From: Chloroflexota bacterium | Lineage (GTDB): Bacteria; Chloroflexota; UBA11872 | Direction of reading: 5' to 3' | DNA length: 64,000 nucleotides | Assembly: GCA_022824865.1 (NCBI GenBank) | Contig: JAJDZD010000072.1 | Coordinates: 1 to 64,000 of the forward strand | Shown: piece after piece, positions 18,601-25,573 of the stretch | Numbering within the stretch: the stretch's first letter is position 1 | Layout: every line of letters begins with the position of its first letter | Made by a program: the position numbers and the translations under genes | Notes under the pieces: generated by a model | Database searches by the model: none | What the model was told of the DNA's origin: nothing | Seen by the model: only the letters and a program-made list of their open reading frames with translations

Positions 18601-19029
18601 GTTGGCCGCCGCGCCGGAAAGCGCCTGCACGTTCACGTACAAGCCGTCGGCGGGAACGCGCGCGTTGGCAAACAGCGCCGCGCAGCGGCGTTGCGCCAGC
18701 GCTTCAACCAGGTTGGTGTAGTCGTTGCCGCGGTAGTAGCGGCGGTCCCCGTAGCGACGGAACCGCGCCAGCTGCGCCTCGGTGTCCGCCAGTCGCTCCG
18801 GCAAATCGCGACGCATCGGCCCGGAGGGATATCCCTCGGCGTAGATGCTCGTCAGCGGCGAACCCAGCGCGGCCCGCACCGGGGCCGGCGTGAGGCTCTC
18901 CGACGGAATCAGGATCAGCTTCTCGCGCTGCCGGCGGTGCTCCTGCGCAATGAGATCCGCCACCAGCGGATCGACATCGTCAAGGTCCTGATCGAAAACG
19001 AGATCGGCGTAAGTCGAATTAGCGGTCAT
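15625..19029 (-). CDS. Fusion of serine hydroxymethyltransferase and glycine-cleavage T-protein
   Basis: 1134 residues in one uninterrupted frame. Residues ~1-455 are SHMT (ILIPSESLTPAPVRAALGSP; PLP-lysine K271 in TFTTHKTLFGPRGAV; FPGEQGGPHLNKIGAMA), converting serine plus THF to glycine plus methylene-THF. Residues ~728-1134 are GcvT (LGARMVPFAGWSMPVYYGGI; LDDLIIYRM with catalytic Asp; GLGSRDSTRTEAGLPLYGHE), the aminomethyl-transferring part of glycine cleavage. Residues ~485-720 are an unassigned middle region. Both halves use THF and glycine, so one polypeptide could channel methylene-THF. gcvH, gcvP and lpd are not in the window. No in-frame stop separates the parts. Confidence 0.93.
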   Translation of the reverse strand: MTANSTYADLVFDQDLDDVDPLVADLIAQEHRRQREKLILIPSESLTPAPVRAALGSPLTSIYAEGYPSGPMRRDLPERLADTEAQLARFRRYGDRRYYRGNDYTNLVEALAQRRCAALFANARVPADGLYVNVQALSGAAANNAVYEALLEPNDTILGLALAHGGHLSHGASVNRSGRRFQSSSYSIADVDGRLDYDQIAEIARRDRPRIIVAGYTSYPWAPDWERFRAIAYEVGAYLLADISHPAGMVVADEYPSPVGLADVVTFTTHKTLFGPRGAVILSHRRRLMRRIDRAVFPGEQGGPHLNKIGAMAAAFKIADSPEFRATQRQIRANATALAEALTERGVGLAYGGTDTHLLVIDLKRTGAGGDLRGEPAVRMLDSIGIVANRNSLPGDVGFAAPTGVRLGTPWLTQRGYTADDMEVLADILARSFKAMVGVTYPGRRSPRYRGRIDFLTQLQLRHDVAEFTARGRAEDVPAPAATPPSGILELRGRRVLAFADEIADQRVRDMEPGEAIHAGISDPAGEVQPVLFVRPDEDRSPRDRRLFAVLDPSISECATEWLQEVADGYALIDPDEPSRKIVGPIAVADAAHVSLGMTGMTVSAADADRLGAKAGITTLSVAEVPALLARDGRAAVLLYPSADAAVVEAELKARNVVRTRLPLAPAPDVSRPFFLGRQTRLPAEPSEARPRFDWSQEASDPLAQVQLRGPVWGALLGGLWREGDPLRQTPLHDVHSNDLGARMVPFAGWSMPVYYGGIAEEHAAVRKAAGLFDVGHMGVFAVEGEHAGEFLDLVTTANASRLPNGRAAYTYLLDPTGHPLDDLIIYRMERERFLVVVNAANTEKNWVWLNGVNERQYEIEPDDPWAEAPIQVTLRDLKAEAEGDERRLDLALQGPRSRDVLGRLTPDDESRRRLRRMRGFDVGSFTLAGIDLEVAHTGYTGERVGFELLVHPDAANDLWHAILDAGFDDGVRPAGLGSRDSTRTEAGLPLYGHELGGDLDLTPGDAGFGGFVKLYKPFFIGRSGFIAREQRRTSQIVRFTITDERVPIAREGDPVVDARGGWVGIVTSAALDTNQRQIGMAHVMQRVSAEGTPLRVFAGVSARRGGRATVPRELKRGGRYPLPANAVVVPRFR

Positions 19030-19132
19030 GAGTTGGCCTGAGATCCCAGCCCTTCCAGCTTAAGGCCACGCCCGGGAACAGATCGTGACGCGGCGCACCA
19101 ATAGCGTGGTTGGCCTGAATGGGTCCCGGCGG

Positions 19133-19837
19133 CTAGCGCTGGACCCGGCGGCCTTCGCGGAGGGCGCGGGAGCGGGCCTGTTGCATGGTTTCGCGGACCC
19201 GGCCGCCGAAGCGTTCCTCGAGCCAGGGATCGCCGCGGACGTGGTAGCCGGCTTTCTCCCAGAAGCCGGGTTCCTCGTGGTCCATGAACTCGAGACCGCG
19301 TACCCATTTGGCACTCTTCCAGAAATAGAGGCTGGGTAGCACCAGGCGCAGCGGGCCGCCGTGTTCGTGCGCGAGCGGCGCGCCGTCGTGATCGAATGCA
19401 AACAGCACGTCGTCCTGGTCCAGTTCCGACAGCGCCAGGTTGGCGGTGTAGTGCGGGTCGGCGTGGACCATGACAAACTGGGCTTCAGGCAGCGGCTTCA
19501 CGCGCGACAGGACCTCGCGGACGTGGATGCCACGCCAGAGGTTGTCGTATTTGCTCCAGTGCGTGACGCAGTGGATGTCGGAGGTGATTTCAACCTGCGG
19601 AAGCGAAATGAACTCGTCCCACGTCCAGCGCACATCCTTTTCGACCAGTCCAGTGATTCGGAAGTCCCACTTGGACATGTCGTAAGGGCGCGGCTCCATG
19701 TAGTGGAGCACCGGCCACTTGTCGGTCAGGCGTTGGGCGGGCGGCAGGCGCGGCTCGCGCAGTTCGGGCGGGCGCGGTGTGACGTCAGGCACGTCGGCTA
19801 CGGGCTTGGAGTTGCCGCGTAGAAATCGGTTGAACAT
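19133..19837 (-). CDS. Sulfite-oxidase-like molybdopterin-dependent protein (YedY family)
   Basis: About 234 residues: one molybdopterin-binding oxidoreductase domain. The conserved Cys that binds Mo is in [19 protein letters not shown]. Other family blocks are [30 protein letters not shown] and [19 protein letters not shown]. There is no Tat signal, so this cytoplasmic-type member differs from secreted YedY/MsrP. ATG 19837 (MFNRFLRGN) matches the typical short N-terminus; GTG 19864 is the longer alternative. Substrate unknown. Confidence 0.85.
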   Translation of the reverse strand: MFNRFLRGNSKPVADVPDVTPRPPELREPRLPPAQRLTDKWPVLHYMEPRPYDMSKWDFRITGLVEKDVRWTWDEFISLPQVEITSDIHCVTHWSKYDNLWRGIHVREVLSRVKPLPEAQFVMVHADPHYTANLALSELDQDDVLFAFDHDGAPLAHEHGGPLRLVLPSLYFWKSAKWVRGLEFMDHEEPGFWEKAGYHVRGDPWLEERFGGRVRETMQQARSRALREGRRVQR

Positions 19838-19908
19838 TTGGGTGAGTGCTTGAAACCTTCTCACTCGACCGTACGCGCGTACCGGATTCGGCGCAACCGT
19901 GTGCCGCC

Positions 19909-21477
19909 TCAGCCGGCCGGCGTCGCATCATCGAAAACCGGCGGGTCGACCGCATCAACGATCATGCGCGCCACATCCGCGATCGCCGCCGCAGTTCGTT
20001 CGCGGTTGGGCGTGCGGTCCACCAGCGCCACGACGGTGACCGGACCCATGGCGGTGTAGACCACGCCGGCGTCGTTGGCGGCGTCAGGGAAGTCGCCGGT
20101 CTTGTGCGCTACGGGATGTTGCCGCAGCCAGCGGGGTATGCGGTCGGTGCGGGTTTCGCTGAGCAGCAAGTCGCGCATGGCCTGGATGTCGGCCAGCGTC
20201 GGCTGCCAGACGCCGGGGCGCAGGCCAAGGATGCGTTCCAATACGTTTGCCATTTCGCGAGCGGTCGTGATCGGCTCGCGCGTGTCCACTGTCGTAACGC
20301 GCAGACCCTCGCGGCGCAGGTCAAAGTCAATGTTGGGATATCCCAGCCGGTCGCCAAGCAGGATGGCCGCGGCGTTGTCGCTGACGCTGATCGCCTGCGC
20401 CATTGCCGTGCCGACCTCGATCTGCTGGCCAGATTCGAGGGTAATGGGCGGGTCGGCGCGCTCGACCACGGTTTCGTCCATTGTCAGCAGATCGTCGAAC
20501 GAAAGCAGGCCGGCCGCGCGCTGGCGAAAGGCCTCGCGTAGCAGGAGGACCTTCCAGACACTCAGCGTGCGCATCTCGCGGTCGGCATTGATGGCCACCA
20601 GTGGGCGGGTTGCCCCGGAATAGGCGGCAAAGATGGCCCAATGGCCGGGCTCGCCTCGAATCCGCGCGCGGACAGCAGCGGTCAGACGCTCGTGGATGGT
20701 TCGTCCGGCTGCCCGGAGCAACGCCTCCATGCTCGAGACAGGTCTGGCTCGGTCGGTGGTGACCAGTTCCAACTCCACGAGGAGTTGGCCCACCGGCCGC
20801 ACGCGCACCGTTGGACTATCGCTGTTCCGCTCCAGCACACCGCGCTGGAAACGCTGCACGATGTTCGGGCCGAACTGCGCCGGCCGCGACATCGGTAGTC
20901 CGAAGCGCCGCAAGGCCTGGGTCCGGCTCCAGCTAAGGAAACGCGTCGGCACGGGGTTGCCGAAGTAGGCGGTCCGAATGGAGTCGTCGGTAAGCCAGGC
21001 CAGACGAGCGTCCGCATCGGCGCTCGTGTCCAGGGGCATCGGCACGTGATGCCGGTCGTGCAACCACCTCGAGAATCCGGCCGCGTCAAGCAGCTCGAGC
21101 ACGTTGGCGGACGCCAGACTCACCCCGCGGAGCGGCGACTGGAGCGCGCCGTGGCTGAAGGCCTGAACGGCCAGTCCATCTCGCGCAAAGGGCAGGCTGA
21201 TTGGATATCCGAGGACCTTCGGGCCACCGGCCCTGCGGTAGGTGTTCCACCAGGGCCGCCGTCCGTTGAAGACGGCGAAACCGGCGTTCGGTTCAGGGGA
21301 CGCCTGGCGATAGTGATGGCCGTTCTCGATGGCGAAGTCCGGCGGCAGGTCGGCGTCGCTCGATCCCGGTCCGACAAATGGCGCGGCGGCCAGCGCGCCA
21401 ACGGCCACTCGTCCCAAGGCGCGGCGTCCCAGCAGGATCGAGTCGCCGGTCCGCCGCGGCGCGGTGCCGTTGGACAC
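19909..21477 (-). CDS. Secreted serine hydrolase (class A beta-lactamase fold) with LGFP-like module
   Basis: About 522 residues. A Tat-like signal (LLGRRALGRVAVGALAAAPF) precedes a module with LGFP-like units (RRAGGPKVLGYPISLPF...AFSHGALQS and RRFGLPMSRPAQFGPNIVQR). The catalytic domain has SVWK (SxxK nucleophile), SDN in ISVSDNAAAIL and KTG in AHKTGDFPDAAND, the three active-site motifs of class A beta-lactamases and DD-peptidase-like enzymes. It may be a penicillin-recognising hydrolase rather than a true resistance enzyme. GTG 21477 is preferred because it lies 5 bp after the preceding gene; the longer frame (21531) overlaps that gene and encodes an Arg-rich, unlikely leader. Confidence 0.78.
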   Translation of the reverse strand: MSNGTAPRRTGDSILLGRRALGRVAVGALAAAPFVGPGSSDADLPPDFAIENGHHYRQASPEPNAGFAVFNGRRPWWNTYRRAGGPKVLGYPISLPFARDGLAVQAFSHGALQSPLRGVSLASANVLELLDAAGFSRWLHDRHHVPMPLDTSADADARLAWLTDDSIRTAYFGNPVPTRFLSWSRTQALRRFGLPMSRPAQFGPNIVQRFQRGVLERNSDSPTVRVRPVGQLLVELELVTTDRARPVSSMEALLRAAGRTIHERLTAAVRARIRGEPGHWAIFAAYSGATRPLVAINADREMRTLSVWKVLLLREAFRQRAAGLLSFDDLLTMDETVVERADPPITLESGQQIEVGTAMAQAISVSDNAAAILLGDRLGYPNIDFDLRREGLRVTTVDTREPITTAREMANVLERILGLRPGVWQPTLADIQAMRDLLLSETRTDRIPRWLRQHPVAHKTGDFPDAANDAGVVYTAMGPVTVVALVDRTPNRERTAAAIADVARMIVDAVDPPVFDDATPAG

Positions 21478-21482
21478 GCGCC

Positions 21483-23330
21483 TCAGCCTACGGCGACGGG
21501 GAGGCTGCCGAATGCGGCCAGCGGCTGCCACAGACCCGGCGCGGCGTCCGCCATGGAGGGACCTTCCGTTCCCACCGGATCGCCCCGCTCATGCACGAAC
21601 GATGTGACCCGAAACCGCAGCGAGGCCGGATCGCGCTGCAGTTCCAGCGCGGGTACCAGCAGGATCACGCGCGCCCCATCTACGAACGCCACCGCACCCG
21701 TGGGAGCGGCTGCCCCGGGATCGATGGCCGTGCGTTTCTGGAGACGCCATGGCGGCGCGGCGTCCGGTCGGTAGATCAGTTCGAACCAGGTGTCGGTGCT
21801 TTGGAAAAGGTCAAAGTCGCCGACCTGCGGCCTCCAGTCGTCGCTGTGGGAATCGGTGGCCTGCAGCGCAAGGGCGATCTGGAAACCGAGATTGCTGTCG
21901 GCCCGCGGCAACGTGTCGGCCGTTTCGATCAGGAACGCCACGAACGTCCCGCCGACGTTTGACGGGGCCACGGATTCAACAGTGAACCAAGCACTCCGCA
22001 GCAAGTCCAGATCGGCAACCGTCAGGTCCGTGGTTCCGCTGGCGATGCGACGGATATCAGCGAACGCGAACCCGTTGGTCGGCGAGAGGTCGTGAATGGA
22101 GAAGTAATCAGCGCCGCGGTCGATGTGATACAGCAGCCCGTCGTCAGCGGGGACGATCGCGAGTGTGCGGTCAACAGCCCGTGCGCCGAGCACGACTGTC
22201 CCGTCGGCCACTTGAGCGTCGAGTTGCTGACCGGTCTGGTAACGCCAGGCCCCCTCGTCCTCGCCTCGGACGAGGACCAGGGGAACGGTCTGCTCGGTGC
22301 CCGCTCGCAGGTCAAGCCTGCCGATACGATTGGGAACCAGCGTGGCGTCTCCGGTGGCTCGTGTGAGTCGCAATTCGGACGCTCCGTCGCCGCCCAAGTT
22401 CACCAGCCGGCAGCCCGTGCGTTGCATCAGCGCCCCGCCCAGAACATCAACGCTCGGCGGACAAATCGTGGCGATCAGGGGCGCGGCCGCTTCACTGGCG
22501 CCGGCGGCGCGCGGCAACGCCACTTGGTAATCCTCGATCTCACCCGCCAGCCAGCGACCGCCGCCGTCCCAGGCGTCACCCACAATGCGCTCACGCGTCA
22601 GCGCCACGCGCATCCACGCCCCGTCGGGCATCCAGTTGGCGCCGCCCAGCGCGAACGAGCGCGTGCGAACGCTCCGCGAGGACCCCGGGGCCAGGTTGAC
22701 TACAAGGTTTTGGACGGCCCACTCGGGCGTTTCGTCCTCGCCGACGCTCCAGCGACCGTCCAGGTTCATATCAATCAGGACATTGAGGTAGCGCGGGCCG
22801 CGTGGCGCGTCGGCCGTCAGCGACACCATGACCTCCAGCGTGGCCTGGGCCGGCGCCTGATCCAGGTCCAGCGTCATGGCCACCACGCCGTCGTCGCCGT
22901 CGTCGCCGTTTACGAGGTTGGGAACACCGTCGGGATCAGCTCGATCATCGGCGTTGGCCTCCGCGGTCACGGCCTCGCCAAGCCGGTCGGGCCCGGGCCG
23001 CAGCACGTGCCCACCCGGGTTGGGGCTGCTGCGGGTGTGGAGCCGGGTGGGGAAGCGGCCAATGACGCGGGTGCCCCGGTAACCGGCGGGGGCACCGTCG
23101 GGCGCATCGCCGAAGTCGGCGGCCAGGGCGGGCGCGCCGGCGGGGCTGGGAGCCGCCGTGGCCTCGGGCGTGGGCACCCGGGTCAGCGCCGGCGCGGCGT
23201 CGGCCGTGGGGGTGACAGCAGGCGCCGTAGGCGCAAGAGCCGGCGCTGAATCCGCCGCCGGTTCGCAGCCCGGCAAGGCCAGCATGGTCACAGCCAGCGC
23301 GACAGCCTGGCAGCGGGCAATGAGACGCAT
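21483..23330 (-). CDS. GEVED-domain secreted lipoprotein
   Basis: 615 residues. Signal peptide with lipobox ending LALPGC, then an Ala/Pro/Thr-rich linker and a GEVED domain (DFGDAPDGAPAGYRG...DMNLDGRWSVGEDE...WLAGEIEDYQVAL, residues ~70-285). The C-terminal ~300 residues are beta-rich and unrecognised (RIASGTTDLTVADLDLL, DSHSDDWRPQVGDFDLF). GEVED domains occur in large surface proteins and are thought to be adhesive. It is immediately upstream of the serine hydrolase gene on the same strand (5-bp gap), so the two are probably co-expressed at the cell surface. Confidence 0.8.
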   Translation of the reverse strand: MRLIARCQAVALAVTMLALPGCEPAADSAPALAPTAPAVTPTADAAPALTRVPTPEATAAPSPAGAPALAADFGDAPDGAPAGYRGTRVIGRFPTRLHTRSSPNPGGHVLRPGPDRLGEAVTAEANADDRADPDGVPNLVNGDDGDDGVVAMTLDLDQAPAQATLEVMVSLTADAPRGPRYLNVLIDMNLDGRWSVGEDETPEWAVQNLVVNLAPGSSRSVRTRSFALGGANWMPDGAWMRVALTRERIVGDAWDGGGRWLAGEIEDYQVALPRAAGASEAAAPLIATICPPSVDVLGGALMQRTGCRLVNLGGDGASELRLTRATGDATLVPNRIGRLDLRAGTEQTVPLVLVRGEDEGAWRYQTGQQLDAQVADGTVVLGARAVDRTLAIVPADDGLLYHIDRGADYFSIHDLSPTNGFAFADIRRIASGTTDLTVADLDLLRSAWFTVESVAPSNVGGTFVAFLIETADTLPRADSNLGFQIALALQATDSHSDDWRPQVGDFDLFQSTDTWFELIYRPDAAPPWRLQKRTAIDPGAAAPTGAVAFVDGARVILLVPALELQRDPASLRFRVTSFVHERGDPVGTEGPSMADAAPGLWQPLAAFGSLPVAVG

Positions 23331-23462
23331 TGGGCGGAATCTGTCCAGCGTTCAGTTCAGGCTATCCGACCCAACACCGGCGGGGATTGATCAGGCGGCC
23401 GCTTCGTGTCTACCCCCCACGAGTCCGGCGGCGGGCCGCTGAGGACCTTGAGGATGGTCGCG

Positions 23463-23924
23463 CTAGGTGCGAGCGGCGGTTGCTTCCTGGCTGGCTTGCT
23501 GGCCGTTGGCGGCGGTTATAGGGGTTGGGGCGTAGGTGGCGTGGGAGTCGGGGGTTTCCCAGAGGGTGACGGCGATGACGGGGAAGCCGAGGGCCCGGGT
23601 CTGCTCGTAAACGAGGCGGGCGAGGTTTTCGGTAGTGGGGTTGTCGTCGATGAGGTAGGCGTGCTGGCCGAGGGCTTCGATGGCCTCCACGAGCGGGTCG
23701 TCGCGGCGCAGGATCATGCGGTGGTCGAGATGTTCGTCGATCCAGGCCTGGATGCTGTGTCGCACGTCGCGGAAGTCGGCGACCATGCCCATCTCGTCGA
23801 GCGTGTCGGAGGCGAGGCGGATTTCGACGCGGCCGTTGTGGCCATGGGGCTGGTTGCACTTGCCCTGGTAGTCGATGAGTCGGTGGCCGAAGCAGAAGTC
23901 GATGTGTTTGACGATTTCGTACAT
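23463..23924 (-). CDS. queD: 6-pyruvoyl-tetrahydropterin synthase / QueD family protein
   Basis: 153 residues. The PTPS/QueD fold is indicated by zinc ligands in CFGHRL and QPHGHNGRVEI, the catalytic Cys in GKCNQPHGHNG, and a downstream Glu/His region (DEHLDHRMILR, PTTENLARLVYEQ). QueD converts dihydroneopterin triphosphate to 6-carboxytetrahydropterin in queuosine synthesis; the closely related PTPS makes tetrahydropterin cofactors. A QueC homolog is divergently encoded nearby (24778), which favours QueD. The directly upstream SDR resembles pteridine reductase, leaving a pterin-cofactor role open. Confidence 0.85.
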   Translation of the reverse strand: MYEIVKHIDFCFGHRLIDYQGKCNQPHGHNGRVEIRLASDTLDEMGMVADFRDVRHSIQAWIDEHLDHRMILRRDDPLVEAIEALGQHAYLIDDNPTTENLARLVYEQTRALGFPVIAVTLWETPDSHATYAPTPITAANGQQASQEATAART

Positions 23925-23941
23925 GACTCGGCTGGCTCCTG

Positions 23942-24676
23942 TCAGGAGACGGTGCGGCCGCCATCGACGGGGATGACGGTGCCGGTGACGAAGTCGGTGG
24001 CTTCGACGAGGTAGCGGACGGTCTGGGCGATGTCCTCGGGATCGCCGATGCGGCCGAGGGGGGTGGCGGCGGCAACGGCGTCGATGGTTTCCTGGCTGAA
24101 GTCCGCGGGCATGAGGATGGGGCCGGGGGCGATGGCGTTGACCATGACGGTGGGGGCGAGTTCCTTGGCAAAGACGCGGGTGAGGGTGACGATGCCACCC
24201 TTGGCGACGAAGTAGGGCGCGTAGTTGACGTAGGGGCGGTCGACGGCCCAGTCGGCGATGTTGATTATCTTGCCGCGGCCGCGCTGGCGCATGTGGAGGC
24301 CGAAGAGCCAGCAGCCGAGGTAGGGGCCCTTGAGGTTTACGGCGATGTTGCGGTCGAAGTCGGCTTCGGTGAGGTCGTCCAGCGGGGTCTCGAAGTAGAT
24401 GGAGGCGTTGTTGAGGAGGACGTCGACGCCGCCGAAGCGTTCGATAGCGGCGTCGCGGATGCGTTCGACGCCCGCTTTGGTCGAAACGTCGGCCTGGACG
24501 GCGAGCGCGCCGACGCCGAGGGCGGTGAAGTCCTGGACCGCCTCGCGAGCTTCGTCGGCGGAGGTGCGGTAGTTGACGACGATGTTGGCGCCGCGCTCTG
24601 CCAGCCGGGTGGCGACATGGCGGCCGACGCGACGAGCGCCGCCGGTGACGACAACGGTTGCGCCCTGGAGGTCCAT
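23942..24676 (-). CDS. SDR-family oxidoreductase, pteridine-reductase-like
   Basis: 244 residues. Classical SDR with the NADPH motif in the variant TGGARRVGRHVA, as in pteridine reductase PTR1/FolM (TGxxxRxG). The chain continues with LLNNASIYFETPLDDL (NNAS). The catalytic Tyr and Lys are in YAPYFVAKGGIVTL, but the usual Ser position is occupied by INIADWAVDRP. The gene ends 17 bp before queD, so they form a two-gene unit. Reduction of a pterin intermediate fits the context; it is an inference. Confidence 0.8.
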   Translation of the reverse strand: MDLQGATVVVTGGARRVGRHVATRLAERGANIVVNYRTSADEAREAVQDFTALGVGALAVQADVSTKAGVERIRDAAIERFGGVDVLLNNASIYFETPLDDLTEADFDRNIAVNLKGPYLGCWLFGLHMRQRGRGKIINIADWAVDRPYVNYAPYFVAKGGIVTLTRVFAKELAPTVMVNAIAPGPILMPADFSQETIDAVAAATPLGRIGDPEDIAQTVRYLVEATDFVTGTVIPVDGGRTVS

Positions 24677-24777
24677 GAACTCCTGCCTTCGATTGGCGGC
24701 CGCTGGCCGACCACCTTCACGGTTACATCGTACGCTGCGACGGGCTGCCGGGATGTAGCGATTTCCACGGGGGATGG

Positions 24778-25458
24778 ATGGCTGAGCGTGCGCCGGCCGA
24801 GTCGCGGGTGGCGGCGCTGGTGAGCGGGCTGGACAGCTGCATCATGGCCGGCCTGCTGGCGCGCGAGTACGCGGAGGTGACGCCGCTATTCGTGCGAGCG
24901 GGCCTGCGCTGGGAGGACGCGGAACTGGCGGCGCTGGGGCGGTTTTTCGGCGCGCTGAATGCGCCGGCGGTGCGGCCGATCGTGGAGCTGGCGTTCGATA
25001 TCCGGTCGGTCTACGGGTCGCACTGGAGCGTGGGCGGCTCAGGGGTTCCCGACGCGCAGCAGCCGGACGAGGTGTGGTACCTGCCCGGACGCAATCTGCT
25101 GCTGCTGGGGGCGGCGGCGCTGTACGGCGGGGTGCATGAGACGCCGAACCTGGCTATTGGACTACTGGCCAGCAACCCGTTTCCCGACGCGACGACGGAC
25201 TTTCTGCGCAGCCTGGAGCGGACGGCGGGTCTGGCGATGGATACGAGCTTTAGGATGCTGACGCCGCTGGGCGACATGCACAAGGATGACGTGATCCGGG
25301 CCGGGGAGGGCATGCCGGTGGAGGAGGCGCTGTCCTGCGCCAGTCCGGTGGACGGGCGGCACTGCGGGGTGTGCGGGAAGTGCGGCGAGCGGCGGCGCGG
25401 GTTTATCGACGCGGGGGTCGCGGATCCGACGGACTACGCGGAGTTGGGGCCGCTCTAG
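24778..25458 (+). CDS. QueC-like 7-cyano-7-deazaguanine synthase with altered PP-loop
   Basis: 226 residues. PP-loop ATPase of the QueC family: an N-terminal ATP-binding loop, the segment WYLPGRNLLLLGAAALYGG, and a C-terminal zinc site CASPVDGRHCGVCGKC. QueC makes preQ0 from 7-carboxy-7-deazaguanine and ammonia. The PP-loop reads ALVSGLDSCIMAG, one Gly short of the usual SGGxDS. It is divergent from the SDR-queD pair with about 100 bp between starts, so the three genes probably act in deazapurine/queuosine synthesis. Whether the shortened loop is active is unclear. Confidence 0.78.
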   Translation: MAERAPAESRVAALVSGLDSCIMAGLLAREYAEVTPLFVRAGLRWEDAELAALGRFFGALNAPAVRPIVELAFDIRSVYGSHWSVGGSGVPDAQQPDEVWYLPGRNLLLLGAAALYGGVHETPNLAIGLLASNPFPDATTDFLRSLERTAGLAMDTSFRMLTPLGDMHKDDVIRAGEGMPVEEALSCASPVDGRHCGVCGKCGERRRGFIDAGVADPTDYAELGPL

Positions 25459-25474
25459 ATTCCGCAACCCGCCA

Positions 25475-25523
25475 CTCCCCGGTTGGGGGAGCGACAGCTT
25501 GCAGGCACGCCGCGAACGGCGTG
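25475..25523. terminator. Two hairpins between convergent genes
   Basis: Between the ends of the QueC-like gene (+) and the gene at 25574 (-) are two perfect inverted repeats. One is CTCCCC-GGTTG-GGGGAG (25475-25491). The other is CACGCCG-CGAA-CGGCGTG (25506-25523, 7-bp stem, tetraloop). Neither is followed by a T-run. Their convergent position suggests bidirectional termination or 3'-end protection. Confidence 0.45.
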
Positions 25524-25573
25524 GGGAATCCTAGCAATCGCGCCGGTGTGGCGGCGTGCCGGGGTGAGGCGAG

